This document shows positions 7,594 through 15,954 of a stretch of DNA of 38,035 bases, piece by piece. The translations under genes and the position numbers were made by a program. This DNA is from Chitinophaga pinensis (lineage in GTDB: Bacteria > Bacteroidota > Bacteroidia > 2-12-FULL-35-15). How positions within the stretch are numbered: position 1 is the stretch's first letter; the number at the start of each line of letters is the position of its first letter. Under the pieces are notes generated by a model. It did not search any database. It was not told the DNA's origin and worked only from the letters and a program-made list of their open reading frames with translations. Location: the NCBI GenBank assembly GCA_945885475.1, contig CAMCYR010000031.1:1-38035 (forward strand), in the 5' to 3' direction.

Positions 7594-8208
7594 ATGAAAA
7601 AAGTGATTAACGTTTCAACAGTTCTTGCTGTTGTATTTCTCATTGCTGCAGCTTTTAAAGTAGCAGATTATACTGAATTGGAAATTGGTAAGCCAATACC
7701 AAGTGCAGATGTAAAAATGATGGATATAAGTGGAAAAGAAGTATCCTTAAACAGTGCAAAAGCTGAAAATGGCTTACTGGTTATTTTTTCATGTAATACG
7801 TGTCCGTATGTAAAGTTAAGTGAATCGCGCATCAAAGAATTATCAAAAATTACGAAAGCTAACAAAGTTGGTTTTATTTTATTGAATTCAAATGAAGCTC
7901 AACGTGGCGATGAGGATTCATTTGATGCGATGAAGAAATACGCTGCAACACAAGGATATGATTTTTACTATACATTAGATAAAAACTCATTGGTTGCAAA
8001 TTCATTTGGTGCTATCAAAACTCCACATGTTTTTCTTTTTGATAAAAAAGGTTTAGCATACCGTGGAGCAATTGATGATAATATTAAATCTGCCAGCGAA
8101 GCAAAAGAACATTATCTGAAAGATGCAATTGTTGCTGTGGCTAACGGCGAAACCGTGAAAATGAGCTCAACAAAATCTATAGGTTGTTCTATTAAGCGAG
8201 TGGAATAA
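7594..8208 (+). CDS. Exported thioredoxin-fold redoxin (AhpC/TSA-like)
   Basis: This 204-residue protein has an N-terminal hydrophobic segment (about 5-22), which could be a signal peptide or an anchor. A redoxin domain follows from about residue 30. The active-site motif is Cys67-Asn-Thr-Cys70-Pro (SCNTCPYV). IKTPHVFLFDK supplies the cis-Pro loop, and a conserved-looking C-terminal GCSIK provides a third Cys. Peroxide reduction or periplasmic thiol exchange is plausible; the substrate cannot be read from sequence. A strong palindromic terminator follows at 8249-8281, so this is the end of a transcript. Confidence 0.82.
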   Translation: MKKVINVSTVLAVVFLIAAAFKVADYTELEIGKPIPSADVKMMDISGKEVSLNSAKAENGLLVIFSCNTCPYVKLSESRIKELSKITKANKVGFILLNSNEAQRGDEDSFDAMKKYAATQGYDFYYTLDKNSLVANSFGAIKTPHVFLFDKKGLAYRGAIDDNIKSASEAKEHYLKDAIVAVANGETVKMSSTKSIGCSIKRVE

Positions 8209-8248
8209 TTCGACAAAATGAGTCAATTGTTATTTTCTTGACATTAAG

Positions 8249-8281
8249 AATCCCTTTCATTCATGAATGAAAGGGATTTTT
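8249..8281 (+). terminator. Palindromic rho-independent terminator
   Basis: Positions 8249-8278 form a perfect 15-bp inverted repeat (AATCCCTTTCATTCA and its complement) with no unpaired loop bases in the alignment, followed by Ts. It lies 41 bases after the redoxin stop codon and before the convergent SCO gene, so it could serve both strands. Confidence 0.88.
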
Positions 8282-8332
8282 GATGTTTGTATTATTTTAA
8301 TTTCCAAATTGACACATTTTCAAATTTCCAAA

Positions 8333-9001
8333 TTACCTTTTTTCAAGGTAATGATACTCAGCTAATAAAAGATCTATGTCCTTCATTAATTGATTGATTT
8401 CCGTTGAATCTGTTCCATCATAAAAACCTCTTATGCGTTTGTCTTTGTCGATCAACGCAAAGTTTTGTGTATGTATAAAATCATCCGGTCCGCCATCGCC
8501 TTCTTCTGCGTTTAAAAGATATCCTGTTCGTGCGATCTCGTATAGTGCTTTCTTTTCTCCTGTCACAAATTTCCACTGATTTGAATCTGCATTGTGCTTG
8601 ATCGCGTATTTTTTCAGTTGTTCTACAGTATCAATTTCCGGGTCAACGGTGTGTGACAAAAATTTCACTTCATTATTTCCCTTGAATTTGTCTGCAATGC
8701 GTTCCATTTGTGTACTCATGATCGGACAAATACTATGGCAGGTTGTAAAAAAAAAGTCGGTTACATAAATGCTACCTTCAAAATTCTTTTCAGTTACTGT
8801 TTTCCCATCCTGATCTGTAAAGCTGAAATTTTGAATGGTATGATAGGTGGTATCCGTTGATCCGTTTTTTGATTCGTAACTTTTTTCTCCAAAAATTGCC
8901 AAATAACGAAGTGGTTTTTTGTTGTCGTAAATAATAAAAGCGTAGACAAAAACACTCGTTGCTACCACAATTAAGGCGATGTTGATAAATTTAGGTTTCA
9001 T
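8333..9001 (-). CDS. SCO1/SenC family copper chaperone/thiol protein
   Basis: This 222-residue protein has an N-terminal signal anchor (about 6-24) and a thioredoxin-like SCO domain. The copper/redox motif is Cys88-x3-Cys92 (TTCHSICPI), with the third ligand His177 in DFIHTQNF and the VDPEIDT loop near 119-125. SCO proteins deliver copper to the CuA site of cytochrome c oxidase on the outer side of the inner membrane. Some act as thiol reductases instead. No oxidase genes are in this window. The gene starts 30 bases after the TlpA-like gene and is probably co-transcribed with it. Confidence 0.88.
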   Translation of the reverse strand: MKPKFINIALIVVATSVFVYAFIIYDNKKPLRYLAIFGEKSYESKNGSTDTTYHTIQNFSFTDQDGKTVTEKNFEGSIYVTDFFFTTCHSICPIMSTQMERIADKFKGNNEVKFLSHTVDPEIDTVEQLKKYAIKHNADSNQWKFVTGEKKALYEIARTGYLLNAEEGDGGPDDFIHTQNFALIDKDKRIRGFYDGTDSTEINQLMKDIDLLLAEYHYLEKR

Positions 9002-9031
9002 TTTATTGTTTTTCTTGTTATGTAGTTTGAA

Positions 9032-9538
9032 CTATTTTAATTCAGCTGCTTCTATCTCTGTTTTTAAAAAGGCAAAGCTGAGTTTCTTTTCAAAAAAATG
9101 TCTGAAATTATTTTTTTGATTCAGTATTAATGTTGCAGGAATAGCACCAGACCAAGCATCAGAAATTTTTGGAATGAAATAATTCCCATTCAGTTCATCT
9201 AACAAAAGCACTTCCGAATAAAGATTTTTCGCTAAAATAAAAGGTAGCACTTTCGATTTTAGATCTTCTTTAAAATCCATGGTTACCAGTAGTACTTTCA
9301 CTTTTGTATTCTTGTATACTTTCGATATGCTATCAAAATCGGGCAGTTCTTTTATGCATGGAGAGCACCATGTTGCCCAGAAATTTACAATATAGGTGGT
9401 GTCTGAATTGTTTTCAAAGCGGTTTTTTAGATCTGTTATTTTTAAAACGGGAATATTTTGAGAAAAACTATTTCTAAATAAAAGGAACAGGACGATTAAT
9501 AGAAATGAAGACTTGGATGGTATGTTGATTTTATGCAT
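9032..9538 (-). CDS. TlpA/ResA-like periplasmic thioredoxin
   Basis: This 168-residue protein has a signal peptide or anchor (hydrophobic about 11-25, possible cleavage near SFSQ) and a compact thioredoxin fold. The active site is Trp57-Cys58-Ser-Pro-Cys61 in NFWATWCSPCIKELP, typical of TlpA/ResA proteins. The cis-Pro loop is in AIPATLILN. Such proteins reduce disulfides in exported apocytochromes or in SCO proteins, which fits the SCO gene 30 bases downstream. No terminator separates the two, so a two-gene operon is likely. The exact client is unknown. Confidence 0.85.
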   Translation of the reverse strand: MHKINIPSKSSFLLIVLFLLFRNSFSQNIPVLKITDLKNRFENNSDTTYIVNFWATWCSPCIKELPDFDSISKVYKNTKVKVLLVTMDFKEDLKSKVLPFILAKNLYSEVLLLDELNGNYFIPKISDAWSGAIPATLILNQKNNFRHFFEKKLSFAFLKTEIEAAELK

Positions 9539-9722
9539 AGTATAAAAAAATACTTCTATTTATTCTGATTTCACAAAAATCAGACCCTAAAAAATCAGAA
9601 TATTCAGCTGAATGGTAGCGTGTCCCAAAAGTATTCATAATTCTGCTTGTTTCTCTATTTAAAAGCTGTTAATCCCAAGATATTTTATAACTTTAAGGGT
9701 CTAAACTAATAAAAAAAGGAAA

Positions 9723-10151
9723 TTGGGTTCTGTAGAGGAATATCACATCATCACTCCTGCAATAATTACTGCAGGTGTATATTATTTTAATACGGACAGT
9801 GGCATCAATTATGAAGTTCGTTTTGGTCGCAGGCAGGATAACATTTTGCATGCTACCATCGTTTTCGGTGTTCGGAATGATGAATATGAAGGGGAGGAAT
9901 ATACCGTAACCAATAAGGGGGAATTATACCGTGTTATGACGACCATTGTCAAGGTTGTGAAAATGTTTATGGCGGAACACCCTAAAATGATAACCTACGA
10001 TTTTACCGGTCTGGCTAAGGATGATGAACCCGAAGACAAACTGACTGCAAGGAACAATCTCTATAAACGTTATTTGCCTCGTATTTTTAATAAAGATTGG
10101 CGATTCGACTACTCACGCGGAAATACGATAAGTGTCAGCCGTATAAAATAA
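9723..10151 (+). CDS. Unrecognised small protein, TTG start
   Basis: I cannot assign this 142-residue protein. It has no signal peptide or membrane helix and looks like a mixed alpha/beta cytosolic protein. The pattern is beta-strands (GINYEVRFGRR, LHATIVFGVR), a TNKGELYRVMTTIVKVVKMFM helix region, and a later NNLYKRYLPRIF segment. From memory this layout resembles small uncharacterised proteins of marine phages and other phage-like contexts. That is a weak inference. The frame is closed by a stop at 9702-9704 with no ATG before the TTG at 9723, so TTG is the likely start. A bidirectional terminator follows immediately. Confidence 0.65.
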   Translation: MGSVEEYHIITPAIITAGVYYFNTDSGINYEVRFGRRQDNILHATIVFGVRNDEYEGEEYTVTNKGELYRVMTTIVKVVKMFMAEHPKMITYDFTGLAKDDEPEDKLTARNNLYKRYLPRIFNKDWRFDYSRGNTISVSRIK

Positions 10152-10184
10152 AAATCCCCCGAGCGTACTCAGGGGATTTTTTTA
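10151..10184. terminator. Bidirectional terminator between convergent genes
   Basis: The stem AAAATCCCC (10151-10159) pairs with GGGGATTTT (10172-10180), with a nested GAG-CGTA-CTC helix, followed by a T tract. The A tract at the other side allows use from the minus strand too. It overlaps the last base of the upstream stop codon and lies 24 bases before the 3' end of the convergent gene. Confidence 0.85.
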
Positions 10185-10207
10185 TCCAATTAATAAAGTA
10201 TTCTAAT

Positions 10208-11659
10208 TTATTTTTGTGCTTTTTTTTCTTTTTCCAAGCGCTCCTTTTCAGTGAAATCGATTAGGTTGCTCAGTTGCTCTGCATCAATTCGTTTCGCTTT
10301 GATGATCTTGTTTTCATCTAATAAATAAATCACCGGAGTGCTGTAAATATCATATATTTTTTTTGTTACAGCTCTTTTGTATTGATCAGGTTGGTATACG
10401 TTTGTAAACTGCATTTCATTTTCCCTGATGAATTTTTTCCACTCCTTGGGATTGTCTTCTGTTTCCACCGCGTATACTTGAACCCCTTTTTCTTTCAGTT
10501 TTTTATGCAGTTCAACTAGCTTGGGCATTTCCTTTTTACAGTGGCCGCAGCCGTGATCCCAAAAGATTAATACGGTATATTTTGCTTTTACATCATATAA
10601 GGATACTTCTTTCCCCAATGTGTCCAGCATTGTAATTGCCGGCGTTTTTTTGCCAATTAATAATGGCTTTAATGTGTACGCACGATTCACTACTTTGTAA
10701 AGTTGAGTTGAATCGATCCAAGGTGTTTGCTGTTTAGCATGGTAACGTTCAACAATATGGACAAACACTGCATCCATTCCCATTATTTTTGAACTTTCGT
10801 AATTGTAAGTAATCCAGTTTACCAGGTATTTAAATACTTCTTCATTTGGGCGTCCTTTCTCAATCAGAATGTCTGTCGATATAGCTATTGAGTCGGGTGT
10901 TTGAGGTGTTAGTTTATCGAGGTATTGTTTTACTTTGTTTTGGAAAATAGGAGTTTTAAGAAGTCTGTCGTCACTAAAATCGATATTATCGAAAAAGTGA
11001 GTTTTGTAATAACGGTAAGCAAATGTGCTGTCTTTTTTTCCATTCGCCAATATTGGCGCTTCGGGAATCACTGGTTCTTCCATCGCTTTGAATAGCTGTG
11101 ACACAAACGTTTTTGGATTGTTTTTTATAAAACTTAGCTTGTAATCAATCACCTCTTTGTCGATAACCGAAATTTTGTCGGAAACAATTTTTGCTGAGTC
11201 TTTATTGTTTTTTATTAAATTGTATTGTTCACGTAAAGGCTCTATTTGTTTTTGCTTGCTCATCATAAAAATCTGATAGTCATAAAAAAATTTGTTTTCA
11301 TCAGATCCTTTTACCTTCATGTGTTTGATGTAGTCGACAGTATCTGTTTCCAAAGAAAAATTTTGTCCTGCATCCATAACAAAGTCGAAATATTTTTTAC
11401 TAGGCGGAACAAAAAGATATATCCCCTGAGGGTATTTTTCTGCGGCAGCAAAAATAACTTCTCCTTTTGCGTTGGCTTTCGCTGAATCTTTGATGTAGTT
11501 TTTATCGCCATAATAGCAAGCAAGTAAACACATCGAACCTTCTTTAAGTCCTTTGGATGTTATTTTTATATTACAGCCTTGTGGGTCTGTTCCTGCACTA
11601 GAAATACCACTGAACAAAATCAGAAAAGCAGCGAGCGAAATAGTGAAAACGTTCTTCAT
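10208..11659 (-). CDS. Thioredoxin-family protein with DUF4369-like N-terminus
   Basis: This 483-residue exported protein has a signal peptide (about 1-22). Residues about 28-120 form a beta-rich DUF4369-like domain. A helical middle region (about 125-340, DUF5106-like) is followed by a C-terminal thioredoxin fold. The active site is Cys371-Gly-His-Cys374 in FWDHGCGHCKKEMP, and the cis-Pro loop is STPVIYLLDE. The layout is characteristic of Bacteroidota TlpA-type disulfide reductases. The extreme C-terminus is highly charged (Lys/Glu). It lies 22 bases after the preceding minus-strand gene and is probably in one operon with it. The client proteins are unknown. Confidence 0.83.
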   Translation of the reverse strand: MKNVFTISLAAFLILFSGISSAGTDPQGCNIKITSKGLKEGSMCLLACYYGDKNYIKDSAKANAKGEVIFAAAEKYPQGIYLFVPPSKKYFDFVMDAGQNFSLETDTVDYIKHMKVKGSDENKFFYDYQIFMMSKQKQIEPLREQYNLIKNNKDSAKIVSDKISVIDKEVIDYKLSFIKNNPKTFVSQLFKAMEEPVIPEAPILANGKKDSTFAYRYYKTHFFDNIDFSDDRLLKTPIFQNKVKQYLDKLTPQTPDSIAISTDILIEKGRPNEEVFKYLVNWITYNYESSKIMGMDAVFVHIVERYHAKQQTPWIDSTQLYKVVNRAYTLKPLLIGKKTPAITMLDTLGKEVSLYDVKAKYTVLIFWDHGCGHCKKEMPKLVELHKKLKEKGVQVYAVETEDNPKEWKKFIRENEMQFTNVYQPDQYKRAVTKKIYDIYSTPVIYLLDENKIIKAKRIDAEQLSNLIDFTEKERLEKEKKAQK

Positions 11660-11681
11660 AGAATAAATTAAAATGTTGTTT

Positions 11682-12302
11682 TTATTTTTTTACAGACTTT
11701 AAATCAATTTGCTTGTCTAAAAATTCGGTTTCAGCCGAAACAATCACCTGCTTTTCCGCAATTTTTACGCCACAATTTAGAGGATGGCAATAGATTTTTT
11801 TTGAGGTACCGTCCGGCATTGAAAATGCCATTTCTGTACCCATGGTCAAAGGGCCTTCAAAGATAAAGGGCGTTTCAAAATAATCGGCCAGTTCAACATC
11901 CCAAATATGCCTTTGCTTCCCTGCAAACATAATGTTTAATGGGAATAGGGCTTCGGTTATTTCAATATAAATCAGATTGGTTGTCGGTTCGTAGCAAATC
12001 TCTACAATCCCCTTCACTTTTGTCGTATAATCTAGTTTGCCGGCTGTGACATTCACATCACAGATAAAATCAGCTTTGTTACTGTGTAATTTGATCAGTG
12101 GATTGATCAATGTCCACTTATAACTTCCATCAATGAACATGAATGAATAAGTAGAGGTGCCTTTAATTTGACCAATAGCAGTGAACATTTTGTTTAGTGC
12201 AGATTCCTTTAGGACAACTATCAAATCCTGATTTTGCGCAGGAACGCATTTTGTTCCTATGAGTAAAATAGTAAAAAGAAGTATTTTTCCTGAAAAGCGC
12301 AT
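11682..12302 (-). CDS. Exported protein of unknown function
   Basis: I do not recognise this 206-residue protein. A signal peptide is clear (about 1-22, ending VPAQ). The mature part is beta-rich with long amphipathic stretches, beginning with a helix-like LKESALNKMF segment. It contains two Cys (HPLNCG and VEICYE) besides one in FICDV. The helix followed by long strands is reminiscent of periplasmic lipid-binding TULIP or YceB-like folds, but this is only an impression. It is first in an apparent two-gene minus-strand operon with the DUF4369-thioredoxin gene. A TATTTTTG -7 box on the minus strand (12322-12329) lies just upstream. Confidence 0.65.
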   Translation of the reverse strand: MRFSGKILLFTILLIGTKCVPAQNQDLIVVLKESALNKMFTAIGQIKGTSTYSFMFIDGSYKWTLINPLIKLHSNKADFICDVNVTAGKLDYTTKVKGIVEICYEPTTNLIYIEITEALFPLNIMFAGKQRHIWDVELADYFETPFIFEGPLTMGTEMAFSMPDGTSKKIYCHPLNCGVKIAEKQVIVSAETEFLDKQIDLKSVKK

Positions 12303-12321
12303 GGCTCATTTAAAGTTTGTT

Positions 12322-12329
12322 CAAAAATA
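12322..12329 (-). promoter_or_regulatory. Probable -7 element, minus strand
   Basis: Read on the minus strand this is TATTTTTG, a full match to TAnnTTTG, 20 bases before the ATG at 12302. No TTG box is seen at normal spacing, so the support is partial. Confidence 0.45.
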
Positions 12330-12376
12330 GGGATTTATCCGAAATGAAGAGCTTCTTTCCGCAGCATGATTGAACT

Positions 12377-12401
12377 AAAAAAACAGTGAAGCTGTTTTTT
12401 T
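12377..12401. terminator. Terminator-like hairpin between divergent genes
   Basis: AAAAAAACAG (12377-12386) pairs with CTGTTTTTTT (12392-12401) around a 5-base loop. It has terminator form in either direction but lies between two divergently starting genes, right where the -33 region of the plus-strand promoter should be. It may insulate the two promoters or be coincidental. Confidence 0.5.
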
Positions 12402-12415
12402 TTAATATTTATTGT

Positions 12416-12423
12416 TATATTTG
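12416..12423 (+). promoter_or_regulatory. -7 element of the T9SS cargo gene promoter
   Basis: TATATTTG is a perfect TAnnTTTG match, 35 bases before the ATG at 12459. The -33 region is a T-rich tract rather than a clean TTTG. Confidence 0.6.
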
Positions 12424-12458
12424 CTTCCATAACTTAAAAACCAAAAAAAATATAACGA

Positions 12459-13532
12459 ATGAAAAAAATTTACTTTTTATTAGCAACATTCCTTTTAACG
12501 GGAAGCCTTTTGAAAGCTCAGGACACTTTGCTTTTTGAAGATTTTGAATTAGCAAGATTTTACGATACAGTTTTAATTGATTGTAATCTTACAGGTACAA
12601 CACCTCCGGGAGTTGCAGGAGATGCCAATTGGTATTCATTGGATTCTGATGGAGATGTGGATGGATCTTCCGGTGGCGGTCGACCTGACGGTTGGTTTGC
12701 TGTTCAACCTTATTCTGTTGTGGATCAATACGAAACAGTATACGGTACAACAGCTGCTCCGGATACAAATACAGTTATTGCTGCAAACTCATGGACAGTA
12801 AATTTGTTTCCTCAGGTAAACTGGTTGATCACAAGTAGCATTCAATTAGGTGCTGCTGATACTTTATTCTGGAAATCTGCACCATTCCAAACACCTCGTT
12901 ATTGCGATGGATACGAAGTGCGTTTATCTACCACTACAAATGCAGATAATACCGCAACGGGATTTTTCTCCAATCTACTATATACTGTTGCCGAAAATAC
13001 AGTACTTGGAACAGATACGACGTATAGCACTTTTACTTTTTCTCCTCCAACTGGATTTATCCATGGATTAGATGGTAACAATATTGATGTTGCAGGAACA
13101 GGTAATGCTCACAGAGGTCAATTACGCCAGTTTTCAGTTCCCTTAAATGCGTATGCAAATCAATCAGTTTATATTGCTTTTCTTCATAACTCAACAGACG
13201 ATAACTTAATCTCTATCGATGATGTAATGATCCGTGGTACAGCTGCTGCTTCTGGTATCAGCGGAAATAATGCTGCTGATCTTGGATTGAACTTGTTCCC
13301 AAATCCTGCTACTGATAATGTTCAGGTGAACTATACCTTAACTTCTGAAACAACAGTTACAATTAATTTGTATGATGTAACAGGTAAATTGCTTGCAACA
13401 GATTCTAAAGGTGAACAAGCGAAAGGACGTCACTTTGCGCACATCAATACGACTGATCTAGCAAAAGGTTTTTATACTGTTAAAGTATCAACAAACGCTG
13501 GACAAAGTACTTCTAAATTGATCGTAAGATAA
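12459..13532 (+). CDS. Secreted T9SS cargo protein, cleaved-adhesin-like with type A sorting domain
   Basis: This 357-residue protein has a signal peptide (about 1-20, ending LKAQ). The main domain opens with LFEDFE and closes with SIDDVMIRG, the pattern of the cleaved-adhesin/choice-of-anchor-J beta-sandwich, which often binds surfaces or glycans. Residues from about 277 form a type A T9SS C-terminal sorting domain: LNLFPNPATDNVQV, then INLYDVTGKLL, and the final KGFYTVKVST and KLIVR. The protein should cross the outer membrane by T9SS and be attached or released after domain removal. No T9SS apparatus genes are nearby. It is a single gene with its own promoter and a strong terminator. Confidence 0.88.
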   Translation: MKKIYFLLATFLLTGSLLKAQDTLLFEDFELARFYDTVLIDCNLTGTTPPGVAGDANWYSLDSDGDVDGSSGGGRPDGWFAVQPYSVVDQYETVYGTTAAPDTNTVIAANSWTVNLFPQVNWLITSSIQLGAADTLFWKSAPFQTPRYCDGYEVRLSTTTNADNTATGFFSNLLYTVAENTVLGTDTTYSTFTFSPPTGFIHGLDGNNIDVAGTGNAHRGQLRQFSVPLNAYANQSVYIAFLHNSTDDNLISIDDVMIRGTAAASGISGNNAADLGLNLFPNPATDNVQVNYTLTSETTVTINLYDVTGKLLATDSKGEQAKGRHFAHINTTDLAKGFYTVKVSTNAGQSTSKLIVR

Positions 13533-13550
13533 TTTTAGAATACTAAAATT

Positions 13551-13587
13551 AAAAATCCCGTCAAGAGTAATCTTGACGGGATTTTTT
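13551..13587 (+). terminator. Strong rho-independent terminator
   Basis: AAAAATCCCGTCAAGA (13551-13566) pairs perfectly with TCTTGACGGGATTTTT after a GTAA loop, followed by further Ts. It ends the T9SS cargo gene transcript and could also act on the minus strand. Confidence 0.92.
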
Positions 13588-13592
13588 GTTTT

Positions 13593-13735
13593 TTTAATTG
13601 TCTACTTCTTGATTCGTTAATTGAATTTTCTTTGTTCTCGACTCCGCTCGAACTGACTGGCGACAAGCATTTTTCTTTGCTATATTAATCTCTTTCTCGA
13701 CTCCGCTCGAACTGACTGGAATTTAATTGTCTACT
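13593..13735. repeat. 14-bp direct repeats flanking a repeat doublet
   Basis: TTTAATTGTCTACT occurs at 13593-13606 and again at 13722-13735. Between them lie two identical 26-base units (13635-13660 and 13694-13719), each with TTCTCGA-CTCCG-CTCGAACTGACTGG. The right direct repeat ends two bases before the prfC stop codon. The arrangement resembles a short inserted element with duplicated target, although simple repeat expansion is also possible. Confidence 0.75.
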
Positions 13736-13737
13736 GC

Positions 13738-15327
13738 CTACTCGTCCTTGAACTCAGAAATAAAGTGAAACTTAATATCGGGATTTTTCTCCTGCGCCAT
13801 TTGTAATGCCCATGCTGATTCAGCTAAAAATACCGGTCGGCCTTCTTTATCGGTTGCCATGTGATGCGCCTTTTCAAAAATAAACGCTTCTAGTTTTCTT
13901 TGATCTTTGCAACTCATCCAACAGGCTTTATAGAGGGAGATGTGTTCAAAATTACAGGATGCGGAGTACTCGCTTTTTAAACGATGTTGGATCACTTCAA
14001 ATTGCAATGCGCCAACCGTTCCTAACACCTTTCTGTTATCTGTTTTCTTTGTGAATAATTGTGCAACTCCTTCATCCGTTAATTGTTCCAACCCTTTGTT
14101 TAATTGTTTGGTTCGCAATGGATCTGCATTCACAACATACTTAAATAATTCAGGAGAAAATTGGGGAATTCCTTTGAAATTCATTTTTTCCCCTTCGGTT
14201 AGCGTATCTCCGATCTTGAAATTACTTGAATCGTATAATCCGATGATATCACCAGGAAAAGCCTCATCAACAATGTTTTTCTCTTGTGCCATGAACGCTG
14301 TAGGATTCGAGAACTTCATGTTTCTGCCGTCACGCACATGGTTGTAGTTTTTATTTCGCTCAAATTTTCCGGAAACAATTCTCAAAAATGCGATGCGGTC
14401 ACGGTGTTTCGGATCTAAATTCGCATGAATCTTAAATACGAAACCAGTGAAATTTTTATCTTCAGGTAACACTTCTCTTGTATCGGTTGTTCTTCCTTTT
14501 GGACGCGGCGCTATTTCGATGAAGCTATCCAGCAATTCCCGAACTCCGAAATTATTTACTGCACTTCCGAAGAATACCGGTGAAACCATCGCTTCTGAAT
14601 ATTCCTCGACATCAAATTTCGGGTATCCTGCTTCTAACAATTCAACATCACTTCTTAATGTATTGGCATAATCTTCACCAATCAATTTATCTAAGGTTCC
14701 GTCTTTCAGATCTTTTATTTCAATTGAATTTTCCTCAGTCTGCTTTTCACCCGAATTAAAAAGTGTTAAACTTTTTTCATAAAGATTGTAAACACCTTTA
14801 AATGTTTTTCCGATACTGATAGGCCAGCTTAATGGACGCAGGTCGATCCGTAATTCTTTTTCTATTTCTTCCAATAGATCAAAAGGGTCTTTCCCTTCAC
14901 GATCCATTTTATTGATGAAAACAATTACAGGTGTGCTTCGCATACGGCAAACTTCTAATAGTTTACGTGTTTGAGGCTCGACACCTTTAGCGCAATCGAT
15001 AAGCATCACAACACTGTCTACGGCAGTCAGAGTTCGGTAGGTATCTTCGGCAAAATCCTCATGCCCTGGTGTATCCAGTAAGTTTATTTTTATGCCTTTG
15101 TATTCAAAACCCATTACAGAGGTTGCAACCGAAATTCCACGCTGACGCTCTATCTCCATAAAATCGGAGGTCGTGTGTTTCTTTATTTTATTTGATTTTA
15201 CAGCACCTGCAGTTTGGATGGCACCACCGAATAGCAATAACTTTTCTGTCAATGTAGTTTTACCTGCATCGGGATGGGCAATGATGCCAAATGTTCTGCG
15301 TCGGTCTATTTCTTCTTTGATTGTCAT
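13738..15327 (-). CDS. prfC: Peptide chain release factor 3
   Basis: This translational GTPase of 529 residues recycles RF1/RF2 from the ribosome after termination. The P-loop AHPDAGKTT is at residues 17-25, followed by the G3 motif DTPGHEDF and G4 [10 protein letters not shown]. The C-terminal region ([12 protein letters not shown], then [12 protein letters not shown]) matches RF3 rather than EF-G. I start at ATG 15327 ([14 protein letters not shown]). A longer in-frame start at 15405 exists, but its first codons lie inside the rplS terminator hairpin. The gene follows rplS, with the terminator between them, so it probably has its own promoter. The 3' end abuts a repeat doublet. Confidence 0.92.
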   Translation of the reverse strand: MTIKEEIDRRRTFGIIAHPDAGKTTLTEKLLLFGGAIQTAGAVKSNKIKKHTTSDFMEIERQRGISVATSVMGFEYKGIKINLLDTPGHEDFAEDTYRTLTAVDSVVMLIDCAKGVEPQTRKLLEVCRMRSTPVIVFINKMDREGKDPFDLLEEIEKELRIDLRPLSWPISIGKTFKGVYNLYEKSLTLFNSGEKQTEENSIEIKDLKDGTLDKLIGEDYANTLRSDVELLEAGYPKFDVEEYSEAMVSPVFFGSAVNNFGVRELLDSFIEIAPRPKGRTTDTREVLPEDKNFTGFVFKIHANLDPKHRDRIAFLRIVSGKFERNKNYNHVRDGRNMKFSNPTAFMAQEKNIVDEAFPGDIIGLYDSSNFKIGDTLTEGEKMNFKGIPQFSPELFKYVVNADPLRTKQLNKGLEQLTDEGVAQLFTKKTDNRKVLGTVGALQFEVIQHRLKSEYSASCNFEHISLYKACWMSCKDQRKLEAFIFEKAHHMATDKEGRPVFLAESAWALQMAQEKNPDIKFHFISEFKDE

Positions 15328-15386
15328 TCGGTTAAAAAATGCTGCTTTGTTAGTGTTCGAAATGAATGAGATACTATACCCAAAAT

Positions 15387-15424
15387 AAAAAACCCTATCC
15401 TGCAAATGCGGGAAAGGGTTTTTT
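15387..15424 (-). terminator. Terminator after rplS
   Basis: AAAAAACCCT (15387-15396) pairs with AGGGTTTTTT (15415-15424) around a nested CCTGC/GCGGG helix. On the minus strand it lies 16 bases after the rplS stop codon and ends in a T tract. It separates rplS from prfC. Confidence 0.82.
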
Positions 15425-15440
15425 CAAATATGTTCTGAAA

Positions 15441-15791
15441 TTATTGTTTTTTCTCAGCGATACGAGCTGCTTTACCTGTCAATTCACGTAAGTAATATAA
15501 ACGGGCTCTGCGAACAACACCCACTTTGTTTACTACAATACTATCAATATACGGAGAATTTACAGGGAATACACGCTCAACACCAATACTGTTGCTCATT
15601 TTTCTTACTGTGAAAGATTCTGTTGAACCAGATCCTTTGCGCTGAATTACAACACCTTGGTATTGCTGAACACGCTCTTTCTCACCTTCTTTAATTTTAT
15701 AGTTTACTGTAACAGTATCACCTGCTTTGAATTTCGGGTGGTTTGCTTTTACAGATAATTGATCTTCTACGAATTTTAATAATGTGCTCAT
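15441..15791 (-). CDS. rplS: 50S ribosomal protein bL19
   Basis: This 116-residue protein has the expected bL19 length. It sits at the 30S-50S interface. Recognisable segments are [13 protein letters not shown], the [13 protein letters not shown] loop, [18 protein letters not shown] and the basic [18 protein letters not shown] near the C-terminus. It lies downstream of trmD, the same order as the widespread rpsP-rimM-trmD-rplS operon. Here a 163-base gap and a consensus minus-strand promoter separate the two, so rplS can be transcribed alone. rpsP and rimM are not present in the window. Confidence 0.95.
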   Translation of the reverse strand: MSTLLKFVEDQLSVKANHPKFKAGDTVTVNYKIKEGEKERVQQYQGVVIQRKGSGSTESFTVRKMSNSIGVERVFPVNSPYIDSIVVNKVGVVRRARLYYLRELTGKAARIAEKKQ

Positions 15792-15841
15792 AACTCTTTG
15801 TTTTATAGTAAATTAAACAGTTTTTCCTCCAAAAAGGATTG

Positions 15842-15875
15842 CAAATATAGAATTTTTTTAGAATAGAAATGCAAA
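15842..15875 (-). promoter_or_regulatory. rplS promoter
   Basis: On the minus strand TTTG (15872-15875) is followed after 22 bases by TATATTTG (15842-15849), both matching the Bacteroidota housekeeping promoter. The -7 box lies 50 bases before the rplS start codon. Confidence 0.65.
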
Positions 15876-15954
15876 TAGTGAAAAATATTTGTGTTTTTAT
15901 TCTAAAAAAGGACTCAATTTTGTGGCTTTAGTAGCCTTCAGACTTCGCCCTTTC

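Noticed and set aside
15328-15405. 26-codon N-terminal extension of prfC
   Set aside because: Its first codons lie in the rplS terminator hairpin and the added residues are not part of RF3. The start at 15327 matches known RF3 N-termini.
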